From positions 71,630,134-71,694,133 of the forward strand of contig NC_077239.1 in the NCBI RefSeq assembly GCF_947179165.1: DNA of 64,000 nt, in the 5' to 3' direction. Every line of letters begins with the position of its first letter. Within the stretch, counting starts at the first letter, position 1. This DNA is from Solanum dulcamara. Taxonomy: Eukaryota > Streptophyta > Magnoliopsida > Solanales > Solanaceae. Both the position numbers and the translations under genes were made by a program. The notes below the pieces were generated by a model. That model worked only from the letters and a program-made list of their open reading frames with translations, ran no database searches and was not told the origin of the DNA. Below, one piece after another: positions 1 through 13,281 of this stretch.

Positions 1-2236
<2,236 letters not shown>

Positions 2237-2456
2237 TGTTATGTATTGTTATTATGAAATTTTGATGATTTAACAAACTATGGGAACTGATAAGGGGCCT
2301 GATCCCATGTGAGAGTTGTGATAACTTGAAAGAAACCACCGATAAAAAGTACACTGCAAATTCTGTCAAAATTGCAGGTCGTTAATGCGTTGGTGCGCGT
2401 TATTTTGCAGGATGGCAGGCTTCCAACCAATAGCATGACTCCAACAATTGTGTCAA

Positions 2457-2490
<34 letters not shown>

Positions 2491-3030
2491 CGTCTTCTTC
2501 AACAAGACGAGTGAGTTTTGGAATTTGATTGTAATACACACCAAAAAGCATTATTCTCTAGAAATATCTTCTCCAGGAGCAATAAAGACCTGATAGAGCT
2601 ATCACTTTTCTTAGTTGTTTTTAAAGTCTTTATTTTCATGCTCACAACTATAAAGAAATCAGATCAACTTAAGCTTAATTTGAATTTGATCTGATATAGC
2701 TAGAGTTAGCTATGAAGGAATCTTGAAGTCTAAGTCGACTAGGGTTTGTTGATTTAGTGGAAAATAGAACTATTGCTTTGAATTTGTATATAACAGGTGT
2801 GTTACAGTGATAGGGAAGGGATTGAGAGTTCAATTCCTAGATTGTAAGAGTTTGTAATTTGAATCTTGGTTCTTTGATTAGTGGAGTTGTTTGGTGAAAT
2901 CTTGTTAGATAGGTCGTGGTTTTTTTTCCTCCCTTGAGCAAGGAGGTTTTCACGTATAATCGTTTGTTGATTTTACTTCCTGTTATTTACATTTCCGCTA
3001 TTGTTATTCTGATAAGGCACCTGGTCCTTG
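2237..3030 (+). mobile_element. candidate solo LTR, Copia (SIRE/Maximus-like)
   Basis: The stretch starts TGTTATGTATTG and contains a phrase typical of large Copia LTRs (aaactatgggaactgata). Near 2935-2965 it has a tail like the end of Copia LTRs: a short inverted CTCC/GGAGG hairpin followed by ttttcacgtataatcg. No coding region, primer site or target-site duplication was found beside it, so 'solo LTR' is an inference and the right border is approximate. Confidence 0.4.
2459..2489. repeat. (AT)n microsatellite
   Basis: About 15 perfect AT units inside the candidate LTR. Confidence 0.95.
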
Positions 3031-3159
3031 ATGTGTATTAGACGCATACATTCTATCATGTTTACTTTTGAGTGTTAAGATTAAAGTATTCTCTGCTTAT
3101 ATGTGTGATCTCTATCCCCACACAATAATCCAACCCAAGTTACTTCTCTCGCATTCTAT

Positions 3160-3830
3160 CACGATCCAAGCTAGACCCTAGGTGTGACACGATGATTAGA
3201 AGGGGGAGAATACTTTGCTAGGGTAGACTCCGTGATGGTACTTTCTCTAACTCTGTGCTATATGTGGATCCACTAGCTACACCATATTGGCATCATAAAT
3301 CTAGTTTGGGACTAAAAGTAGCTACAATGACAACTGGACCAAACCCCACCTTAAAGTTCTCTCGGTGCTTAGTCATTATCCCAACGGAACTTTATGAAAA
3401 CATAGTCATTAACATCATTAGGAAAGACAATAATAAATATCAATCCTCATCATAAGAATATCATAGAATAGTTCATTAACATGATTGATTCATAAGAATC
3501 CATGAGTTGGTGAGAATTGTCCTTATCACCTCTTTAACATGATTGTGCGAGAATTTGCCTTATTGCCCTATAACTTCTTGCTTAAAGCATCATTTATAAT
3601 CTTTAATGAGCCATTCATAAACCTTGAATATTATTCATAAAACTTTCATTGAAATCTCCGAAAATTCATGATCATGATTCATTGAAAACATACTTGAAAC
3701 TAGCATATAGCATGAATCATTGAAATTCATCTTGAAATCATGCAATGTGATGTGAATTATGCATAATTTAATTGAATTGTCTTTTTCCATCTTCAAATTA
3801 AAACAAGGAAAAACTACACTATTTAGCAAA
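3160..3830 (-). mobile_element. Gypsy LTR-like fragment
   Basis: The text tcacgatccaagctagac followed by gtgacacgatga resembles the edge of the solo Gypsy LTR at 42177 (tcacgacccaagcctag...gtgacatggcga). The following AT-rich stretch, with repeated attcat/ttcattgaa words, resembles 43000-43400. No terminal duplication was found. Family and borders are inferred from this resemblance only. Confidence 0.35.
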
Positions 3831-4500
3831 CATCAATATATATTTAATATAAATAGCTATAGTTTACCTTTTTTTTTTTTTTAATATTATATGAATATAA
3901 TTAAATACTAAATAACAAAGTTAGTTATACACAAATAATCATTTCTTTTTTAATTATATACGTAATTAAGCAAAATTTAATAGCAAAGAATTAATGCACG
4001 CCCGGATATGAACTCGATTGCCAGAACAATCAAACCATTTTCCATTACAAGTGGCGAAAATTGTACGTGCAGGAAATTAACTACAGAAACTTCTGAATAA
4101 GGCTAGTCGATCCCAGCCTAAAAAATCAGAACGATAATTGCACTGTTTTTCCTGATCACAGGGCAAGTTATGATGCCATGACTAGCCTTATCTTCGGATG
4201 GCTTCGTGTTGACAATGATATCAACTATGTCAATTGTCGTGGTACATTCCTACAAGTATTTGTAGCACAAATACAACGGCTACCAATTATATTGCAAGTT
4301 TCGGATTTAGTAGGCGGTAACAGAGTTGAAACTGTGGCATGGTCTACAGCTCCGGACATTTCAACAAACAACTCGACTAATCAATTAAAATATCTATAAA
4401 ATACGAATAAAAATTACAATGATTACACTTAAGAGTCAATTACATTTTATCTCTACGCTTTTTTTAAATTACAAAAATTTCTTAAATTTGGTGGAATTCA

Positions 4501-4735
4501 GATACATCTCAAAACGTCCTGATACATCACGTAAAATGATGTATCCGACTAATACATCAGGTAAAGTGGTGTATTCGATCGATGCATCGCGTAAAGTGAT
4601 GTATCCGATTAATACATTGCGTAAAGTGATATATTCGATCGATACATTGTGTAAAGTGATGTATCCGACGTCCCGATATATTACGTAAAGTGATGTATCT
4701 GATCGATACATAGGGTAAAATGATGTATATGAGAA
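4501..4735. repeat. 30-bp minisatellite, about 7 copies
   Basis: Units start at about 4522, 4552, 4582, 4612, 4642, 4676 and 4706. One unit is 34 bp, the others 30 bp. A partial half-unit precedes at 4501. Each unit holds an internal inverted repeat, gatacatc...gatgtatc, around the core cgtaaagt, so every unit can fold into a small hairpin. Open frames across it only reflect the repeat. Confidence 0.9.
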
Positions 4736-4839
4736 TAGAAGAGAGTAGCGATTTTTGTAATTTTTTCAAATGGTAGAAAATTTTAGAGAATATGATAAAA
4801 TACGTTGTATATTTAGATAATTTTTTCATAAAAATTTGG

Positions 4840-5700
4840 TTGACGGTAGAAATTTTGTTTGTGCTACATAAATTGAGACAGGAGGAGTAACATATATTAT
4901 GTGAAAATTAGATAAAATGTAACATAAATCATAATAATTAACAATTTAAAATATTTTTAAAAAAATATAAAAAATATAATTGACTCCAAATTATATTTAT
5001 GTCATATAAATTGAAATAGAGGGAGCAACATATATATACCAAATGAAATCATCTTCAATTATATATACAAATAATAATAAGAAGAATATACATAATGCAG
5101 CGCATATTAGTTTAGTACTTATATATAAGAGAATAACTCAGTAGCTTCCGATGGTGTTGCTTGCTTGAGCAGCTTTCGATTGTCCTGCCTACTTCAACTG
5201 ATTGAAGCAGGCAGCTGGTCATTATCGTATCTACTTATATTTATTTTTGTATCTTTTTTATTTTAATTTTTTTTTACTCTTTTGGATATGTTATATATTA
5301 AAAAATTAAGCGCGAAGTATTATAAATTGCAGTGATTAGCAATTTCAAAATTTTATGTAAAAAATACTGTAAATGACAATAATTAGCAACTTAAATTGGG
5401 ACGGAGGAAGTAACAAATATTATTTGTAATGATGTAAAAGATATAATAAATCACAATAATTATCAACTTAAAAATTTAAAAGACATAGACAAAATCTAAA
5501 TGGTTCTTGAAATTTTATCAGTGTCACATAAATTGGGACAGAGAGAGTAACATACATTATTTGAAATTTATGTAAAAGATAGTATAAACTACAATAATTA
5601 ATAATCTAAAATATTTAAAAGACAAATAAAATTTTGTTGCTACATAAAATGAAACAGAGTAAATAATGTGTACTAATTAAAATGACATAAAATATATAAA
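4840..5700. repeat. degenerate direct repeats with Stowaway-like ends
   Basis: The phrase 'acataaattg-gacaga-ggag-taaca' recurs in the same orientation near 4865, 5010, 5385, 5525 and 5640. Each time it is followed by AT-rich text and words like acaataattaacaactta. It is the reverse complement of the CTCCCTCCGTCCCAATTTATGT end seen on many plant MITEs. Copies are spaced by about 110-370 bp, so this looks like a decayed tandem or serial MITE cluster. Confidence 0.5.
5187..5212. other. short perfect-loop hairpin
   Basis: An 11-bp stem (gcctacttcaa / ttgaagcaggc, one G:T pair) with a 4-nt loop ctga. It lies in otherwise unremarkable AT-rich DNA. The function is unknown, and the stem is too short for a microRNA precursor. 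Confidence 0.6.
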
Positions 5701-6706
5701 TCATAAAAATTATTAATTTAAAATTTTAAAAACATACAAAAATAATTTTAAATAATTTTTAAAATTGAAAGTAAGAATTTGTTAATTAAAAAACATGAAA
5801 TTAGCTACAAAATATTGGATAGAAAATATGTCAATTCCCAAAAATAATCTTCTATAATAAGCCCTAGTTTGGTAAGATGGAGAATGTTAAACCTGTTATA
5901 ATTAAGTGATCATGTTTAAGCTATTAATACAAAGAGCTTAAATCCTTATCTTAATAAGACTGTTAGTAAGGAAAACGTATTTATTCAGTGGCATCTTAAA
6001 GTCTTTCACATGTTCACGTAGTAATAAGTATCACCGCGAGCGCTATCTACTAAGTATTATTTTTATTAGTCTTGTTTAGAAAATTAAAAAATAGTTTATC
6101 ATTTTATGTATACATATTTTGTCCTTATTATTAAGATCTATTGAATTTCTAATATTTATATGACTTATAATAATTAGGGGTATTACAATAAAATCTATTT
6201 TGTTTATTGATTTTTAATGAGAATGTCAAGTCAAACATGAACAAATAATCTTAAACAGAGAGAATAGAAGTCGAGAAACAAATTCTAAAAATATCATTTC
6301 ATATTAATTATTTAAAATAATTTATTTTGGAGAAAATCATTGTCCATCCTACCAAATCTTTTCTACAGCTAATTAATCTCTAAAAATTGCTGTCTTTCAT
6401 CAGCTAATAATACGATGTACTTGTTCCGTGCAATGGCATACAACATCATGGAACTTGTAAGTATATTAATCCTCTTATCAGTACTAATTATTTTCCAGCG
6501 TATAGTCCATTGTTTAATATTTACGACAATTATTTTGCGGCATTATGTTATCCTTCTTACACTACTAAACTTATATTTAATAACTAATAATGCAGCTAGT
6601 CGAGTCAGCTAACAGTACTCAAACGGATCCTTATTTCTTAATTAAATAATTGTCTTTTCAAGCAGTATCTTCAGATTTTGAAGCTGGTAGTGGTCGTATA
6701 TTCTTA
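5701..6706. other. AT-rich non-coding DNA, no gene seen
   Basis: No convincing coding potential on either strand. The longest open frame, near 6415-6612, is low-complexity and hydrophobic with no recognisable domain. Confidence 0.55.
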
Positions 6707-6952
6707 TAGCTTGTTTGGATTGACTTATTTTTAAGTAGCTTATAAGTTGTTTTTTAAAAAAAGTAGGTGCAGACCAACTTTTTTTTTTGACTTATAAACT
6801 GTTTTCAACTTATAAACTGCTTAAAATAAGTTCATCCAAATAAACCCAACTATTTATTGGGGCTTATTTTAAACATAAAATGACTTTAAGTTGGCCAGTC
6901 AAACACTCAAAAAAGCTGAAAACAACTTATAAGCAAATCCAAACGGCCTCTT
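6707..6952. mobile_element. MITE, hAT-like terminal inverted repeats
   Basis: The left end (tagcttgtttggattgac) and the reverse complement of the right end (agaggccgtttggatttgc) match imperfectly. The match continues into cttataagttg on both sides. The interior is non-coding and AT-rich. The GTTTGGAT terminal type is common among plant MITEs. No clear target-site duplication could be read. Confidence 0.65.
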
Positions 6953-7386
6953 AAACCATAATATTGGAACTTCAAACTTGAATTGTCTTGGTGTTATTTA
7001 TTTTTCAAATGTCACTTTTTAATTTTAGCATTTCTTTAATTTTAATTTTTCACATAAGATGTTTAATACCATAAATTAAAAGATCTTTTGATACATTTGA
7101 TTAATGATATATCTTTTATTTAAGATCACAAAATTTAAAAATCTTTTTTATTTTTATTAACCTTGTATCAAGTCAAAATAGGACAAAATGAGCAATATAA
7201 ATAAGATGAATAAAAGACAAAAATATTAAAAATGTCTCTAATAAATTTAAACAAAGACGAATTAAAAAAATAAATAATAATAAACAAAAATAATAAAAGC
7301 TTTAAATTGAGCCCAAAAATAATGAGGTCTTTCATTGGATTGGGATTCTGAGCCCATTGAAATGCATAAAAAAGTTTAAGAAAAGG

Positions 7387-7456
7387 TTGGTCACATGGGA
7401 ATCATACTTGGACGCTTTCGTTTAACAATGAATGCTTTGGCCACTAAGCCATGCTT
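7387..7456 (-). mobile_element. tRNA-derived SINE head (fragment)
   Basis: On the minus strand the text gcatggcttagtggccaaag looks like a polymerase III A box (TGGCTTAGTGG). About 40 nt later, gattcccatgtgacc resembles a decayed B box. The spacing suits a tRNA-like promoter. No full cloverleaf forms and no tail or target duplication was identified, so this is a tentative SINE or tRNA pseudogene. Confidence 0.35.
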
Positions 7457-8171
7457 CTCTTTAGTTTTGAAGGGGGTTCATTTTAATATATATATTCATA
7501 AAATTATAAATTGACCTTATATATACAACGTAATTTTAAAAATGTTTGACCAATATTTTGATCAAAAAAGTGATGGACTAAGCGATGCAGTCCGTCGCTT
7601 TTATTCAAATATCAGAAGACACAAAAACTTCCCATCCACCAATCCCCCCCCCCCCCCCTTCTTCTTCTTCTCTCTATCATTTCAATTTTTTCAACTCAAA
7701 ATCTTCCCACAATTTTTCACCCTTTCTTCTTCTCTCTATCATTTTTTTTCAACTCGAAATCGCCCACAAATTTCTTCCCTTTTTTTTTCTCTCTTCTCTT
7801 TGTCATTCATTTTTTTCTTTATTTTTCTTGTGTTTTTTTTTGAATGAATTGTGTTGTTTAAGTTTTTGTTTTTGTTTTTTTTGCAGATTGTGTATAAAGG
7901 AAGAAAGAAGAAGAAGAAATCAATAAAGGAATGGGAGGAATCCAATTCCTACACTAAGATGAGTGTCTCTAATACACAAAAGAAGAAGAGAATCCAAATT
8001 TCTAACAGTAAGAATATTTATTTACTTGTTTTTTTTCATGTTATAAAATCATGCATTGGAATTTGTGTATCCGTAAGCGAAGTTTGGGGCAAGCTTTAGA
8101 AAGCTGTTCCAACTTTCATCTACATTTTTTAAATAAAAAAATTCAGAAAAATGATGGACAAGGTCCTTTAG

Positions 8172-9149
8172 TGTCACGATCCAAATTCTCAGATCGTGAT
8201 GGCACCTATGTTCCCAACCGATAGGTAAGCCAACCCAAACATTCTCACCAATTCAATAAAATAAATAAAGTAAGGAAACAAGAGACAAATGGATGATGAT
8301 GCACCTCAATAAATCAACAACATAGGGGATGATGATGCATCTCAATAAATCAAATATCAGTATGACATATAGTCACCTAAACTATCACAATTATACAGGT
8401 TCAAATAAGAAGCACACTTACACAAAAGAAACCAAATCAACAATACATCAGTTAATGCCCATATACTTTGGCATTCTCATATTGCAATCATTCATTCTAT
8501 AGTAATAAACTTTTCCTTTATAACACCGGTACTCGTACCAATGCACGCCACACCATTGGTATGAGACTCCCCATCTTTCGCCCTTACTCGTTATCTATTT
8601 CAATTTTTAAATCTTTAATTAGAAAAAAATATTTCTACGAAGTCTAAAAGTCCTAACATACCTCGAATGCCGAACACATGTCACAAATCCTCAAGATTTT
8701 GCCTTTCCTTTTTGCAAGGTCTCAAAACGTTCCAAATCTATCAAAAATACATTATTCATAAATAAACAAATATGTAGATACTCATATTACTATATGTCTA
8801 GACTAGACCCAAAAACTCACCCTAAATCTATAATTAATTACCTAAATTTCAAGCCTAGGGTTAACTCTAAAAATCCCCAATACCATAGATATGATGATAT
8901 TCATATAATATAATACACCTAATATTTAATTACCTATCTCAATATATAAAAACATGAATTATAAAATGATAATTTAATAAAGATAATTAAAGGCAAGACT
9001 GACTGGCGGCGAGTATGCAAACACATTGCATAACTACCCTCCCCCCTAATGTTTTCAATCCATCTTCACCCAATAATGATCATATGTTATTCCAATGATT
9101 TGGCATAATCATTACGTCATGATTAGCCATGAATGTCCACAATTCCACT

Positions 9150-9195
<46 letters not shown>

Positions 9196-9599
9196 TTATC
9201 ATTTCTTTCACCTATAGGTCAACAACATTAAAATAAGTTTCCATTACCCAACACTAAACAAAACTATAGAACATTAACCCTTTTTTGATTGAATTTACCT
9301 GGGATAGTCTCGCACCAGTTGAAGCGATGTCGTAGAGTACTCTCTTCGTCGTTCGCAAGCACAAGCTGTAGTGAATTGTGGTGTGACAAAATTATAATAA
9401 ACCTTATCAACTTATTTTAATAAATAAGTGGCATAAGATATTAAATAAATTATTAATTTAGTTCACCAATTAAATTAATGTCTAAATTTACCTATCAACT
9501 AAACAACCGTAATTATCGAACAGTCCAAAATTTTATTTAAGATTTTACGGAAAGAGTCAAAATAGTTTAGTACTCAAAACGACCTAATGGGTCGTTACA
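8172..9599 (-). repeat. left LTR (element 3' LTR)
   Basis: Bounded by TG...CA and homologous to 14757-16067 from about 8296 onward. It has a short local duplication of the gatgatgatgca(c/t)ctcaataaatc phrase (8291-8350) that is single in the other LTR. It holds an (AT)n run at 9155-9193. Confidence 0.9.
9155..9193. repeat. (AT)n microsatellite in left LTR
   Basis: A perfect AT run of about 39 bp at the same place in the LTR as the longer run at 15597-15652. Confidence 0.95.
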
Positions 9600-9736
9600 T
9601 CATCTACCACTTAAACAAACATTTGTCCTCGAACGGTTAAGAATTTGGAAGTACCTGAACGCTCAAAAAGATGAGGATATCTAATCCTCATGTCTGACTC
9701 GGTCTCCCATGTAACCTCCTCTACTGGACGATGCTT

Positions 9737-10865
9737 TCATTGAACCTTTACGGAAGCAATCTTTTTCAACCTCAACTTTCGAGTTTGTCTATCCAAAATT
9801 GTTACTGCCTCCTCCTCAAAGGTCAAATTTTGATCAAGTAACACTGAGTCCCATTGAATCACATGAGCACCATCCTGATGATACTTCTTTAGCATTAAAA
9901 TATGAAATACAGGGTGGACACCGGACAATCCAGTTGGCAAAGCTAGCTGATAAGAAATCTCACTAATATGCTCAACAATCTCGAAAAGACCAATATATCT
10001 CGGGCTCAACTTGCCCTTCTTCCCAAATCTCATCACACCCTTCATGTATGAAACCTTCAATAGAACCCGCTCTTCAACCATGAACTCCAAATCGCGAACC
10101 TTTCGATCTGCATAACTCTTTTCCCTACTCTGAGCCATGAAAAGCCTATCTTGAATCAACTTGACCTTATTCAAGGACTTCCTCAACAGATCTGTACCCC
10201 ATGGCTTAACCTCAAATGCGTCAAACCAACCAATTGGAGATCGACATCTCCTACCATACAAAGCCTCAAATGGTGACATCTCAATGCTCGAATGATAACT
10301 ATTGTTATATGCAAACTCCGCTAAAGGAAAAAACTGATCCCAATAACCACCAAAGTTGATGACACACGTGTGCAACATATCCCCAAGGACCTGAATAATC
10401 TGTTTAGACTGACCATCAGTTTGAGGATGAAAGGTTGTACTAAGGTCCACCCGAGTGCCCAACTCCTTTTGCATAGACTGCCAAAAATGAGATTAAATTG
10501 CATGCCACAATCTGAAATGATAGAAATAGGCACCCCATGCAAGCGATCTATGTCCTGAATGTAGATCTTGGCTAACTTCTCTGAATTATAGGTAGTCTGA
10601 ACTGGTATAAAGTGCGCAAACTTGGTCAACCGATCCACAGTAACCCATATAGCATCAAACTTGCCCAAAGTAAGTGGCAACCCTACCACAAAGTCCATAG
10701 CAATACGTCCCACTTCTGCTCAAGTATGGGCATCCTTTGATAAACACCACCAGGCTTTTGGTGTTTGTACTTCACTTGTTGACAATTTAAACATCGAGAC
10801 ACAAAACATACTATGTCTCTCTTCATATGACACCACCAATAATGCTGCTTCAAGTCACGATGCAT
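9737..10865 (-). pseudogene. Gypsy integrase with chromodomain-like C-terminus
   Basis: Minus-strand pieces read in order. First comes an HHCC zinc-binding part at 10683-10865 (H...CHMKRDI...C..C motif). Then a core at 10321-10713 (MDFVVGLP, VTVDRLTKFAHF, ISDCGMQF). Then 9737-10474 with FHPQTDGQS, AEFAYNNSYHSSI and ALYGRRCRSP, followed by a GPY/F-like stretch (LSPRYIGLFEI) and a C-terminus typical of chromoviral integrases (RKLRLKKIASVKVQ). The pieces are in different frames, so at least two frameshifts separate them. The family joins element DNA into chromatin. This copy cannot make a complete enzyme. Confidence 0.85.
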
Positions 10866-11840
10866 TTTAGTAGCTCCCGGATGAATAGAGTACTCAAACT
10901 ATGAGCTTCTTCCATGATTAGTCTAGTCAAATCACCTACCCGAGGAACACAAATACGACCTTTTATCCTCAAAACTCCCTCGCCATCAAGAATTGCCTCC
11001 TTGGCTTCTCCTTTTGACACCTTGTCTAGAACCTTACACAAATCACTATCAACAAACTGTTGAGCCCGAATCTACTCCAACAAGAATGACCTTGACTCTA
11101 TATAATCCATAACTCTACCAGGTTCTGTAATATCAAGCCTCACAAAGCTATTGGCTAAGGACTGGACGTCCATAGCCTAAGGATGCTCTCCAACCTGTAG
11201 CAAGGCTAGACTACCCATACTCGTAGTTCTTGAGCAACTCTAACCATCTCCGCTACCTTAAATTAAGATTCATTTGATTGAATATATACTGGAGACTAAG
11301 ATGATTCGTGAACACCTCACAATGCACGCCATAAATGTAATGCCTCAAAATATTCAATGCAAATACTATAACCGCCAACTCTAAGTCATGAGTAGGGTAA
11401 TTCTTCTCGTGAACCTTCAACTACCTCGATGCATAAGCTATCTCCTTCCCTATCTACATCAATAGCAACCAAGACCAATTCGAGAAGCATCACAATATAC
11501 AATAAAATTTTCTCCCTCCACAGGTAGAGTCAAAATTGGGACAGTAGTCAATAAAGTCTTGAGCTTTTGAAAGCTTATCTCACACTCGTCAGACCACTGG
11601 AAAACCATTTCCTTCTGGGTCAATCTAGTTAATAGAGATGTAATAGATGAGAACCCCTCTACGAATCATCGGTAATAGACTTCAAGGCCTAAGAAACTCT
11701 AAATCTTAGTAACTAAAGTAGGTCTGACCCAATCTCGAACTGCCTCAATCTTCTTAGGATCCATAATAATACCCTTCTTGGACACTACATGTCCCAATAA
11801 TGTCACTGAACTAAGCCAAAACTCACACTTTGAAAACTTT
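10866..11840 (-). pseudogene. Gypsy RNase H / connection region, heavily degraded
   Basis: Located between RT and integrase, where RNase H belongs. Minus-strand text gives scattered matches, such as the loop before the zinc-binding part (RGRICVPR-like, 10850-11041), but no long open frame remains. It carries the proximal copy of a 103-bp duplication that spreads into RT. Confidence 0.6.
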
Positions 11841-11951
11841 TCATAACTCAATCTTCTTAGGATCCACCATAATATCCTCTTTGGACACTACATGTTCGAA
11901 GAATGTCACCGAACTAAGCCAGAACTCACATTTTGAAAACTTTGCATAAAG
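11746..11951. repeat. tandem duplication of about 103 bp inside RT
   Basis: The text caatcttcttaggatcca...acactacatgt...cactgaactaagcca...ctttgaaaactt occurs at 11746 and again at 11849, diverged by several point changes. This segment encodes the end of the RT domain on the minus strand, so one copy is extra. Confidence 0.85.
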
Positions 11952-12428
11952 CTTCTTCTCCTTCAGAATACCAAGCACAATCATCAAATGATGATCATGC
12001 CCCTCCCTACTATGAGAGTATATCAATATATTATCTATAAAGACAATAACAAATGAATCCAAGTACGGTCTGAACACTATATTCATCAAGTCCGTAAAGG
12101 CTGTTGGGGCATTAGTTATCCCAAAAGACATTACCAGAAACTTATAATGGCCATAACGTGTCTGGAAAGTTGTCTTAGGGATATCCTCCTCCCTAACCTT
12201 CAACGGATGATAACCGAATCTCAACTCAATCTTGGAGAAAATAGAAGCACCCTGAAGCTGATAAAATAAATCATCAACATGAGGTATCAGATACTTGTTT
12301 ATAATGGTAACCTTGTTCAATTGTCGATAATAAATACACATACACATAAATCTATCCTTCTTCTTTACAAATAACACTAGAGCACCCCAAGGAGATACAC
12401 TTGGCCTAATAAACCCCTTGCTCAACAA
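11841..12428 (-). pseudogene. Gypsy reverse transcriptase fragment
   Basis: 195 codons in one frame with recognisable RT blocks: [12 protein letters not shown] near the start, [41 protein letters not shown], then FIDNILIYS near residue 130, and [10 protein letters not shown]. The first catalytic Asp block normally reads K-I-D-L-R; here it is Glu. The normal FIDD reads FIDN. Both changes hit metal-binding carboxylates, so this RT would be inactive even if translated. Confidence 0.88.
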
Positions 12429-12507
12429 ATCTTACAATCATTCAACTCCTTTAATTCGGCCGGTGCCATACGATAAGGAGGAATGGAAATGAGTTGAGTG
12501 TTTGGTT

Positions 12508-13045
12508 CTAAGTCAATACAAAAATCAGTTCGCGTTCAGGTGGAAGACCTGGTAAATTTGTCGGAAAAACCTCTGAAAACTCACTCACCACTAGAATAAA
12601 CTCGAGCATAGGAATCTCCACACTAGTATCTCGAATATACACCAAATAAGCCAAACATCCTCTCTCCACCAAGCAATGAGCCCTAAGAAATGATATCACC
12701 TTTTTTGGAGAATAACTAAGAGAACCTCTCCACTCTACTGTAGGGATCCCAGGCATAGCTAATGTAACTGTCTTAGCATGACAATTCAAAATCGCGTGAT
12801 AGGGAGAACCAATCCAACCCAAGAATAACATCAAAATCTACCATATCTAAGATCTTCAAATCTACGTGAGTATCATATCCTATCAAAGTAACCACATAGG
12901 ATCGATATACCTGATGTATCACTATAGAGTCCCCAACAAGAGTAGGCAAATCAAGAGACTCACATGATATATCCAAACTCGAGGTAAAATATATGGACAC
13001 ATAAGAATACATAGAGCCTGGATCAAATAATACAGTAGCTGATCG
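12508..13045 (-). pseudogene. Gypsy aspartic protease region
   Basis: Minus-strand text reads FDPGS-MYSYVSIYF at about 13000-13040, continuing to VDFDVILGLDWF near 12810. The D-P-G-S active-site variant with YSYVS is typical of plant chromoviruses, and the ILGLDW block is the usual C-terminal protease landmark. The overlapping 12508-12834 frame holds the linker to RT (SEFSEVFPTNLPGLPPERE). A frameshift lies between the two. Confidence 0.8.
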
Positions 13046-13281
13046 ATGACAAATCGGAATAATACCTGTGATACCAATATCTGAAGCCTCTTTCTTTGGC
13101 TTATCGGAAAAAGCATAACAATGAGCATGAACTCCCTTAGAATATAAACCTCCACGACTGCCACCTCGACCAGAATGGGAACCATATCTACTAGAATGAG
13201 AACCACCCTGATCACTCTGTACACCTTCCCTATCGAAGGTTGAGCAGCCCTAGAAGTCAAATCCTGAGGACCCTGATATGA

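Noticed and set aside
4501..4735. CRISPR-like array
   Set aside because: Units are head to tail without unique spacers, and the DNA is plant nuclear; it is a minisatellite.
4419..4829. Three overlapping open frames on both strands
   Set aside because: They are the 30-bp minisatellite read in different frames.
5140..5225. MicroRNA precursor around the hairpin
   Set aside because: The stem is only 11 bp with a 4-nt loop, and the flanks do not extend it enough for a plant MIRNA.
7542..7926. Open frames rich in Pro, Phe and Ser on the plus strand
   Set aside because: They are translations of a C run and of ctt/ttc-rich DNA, overlap in two frames and show no domain.
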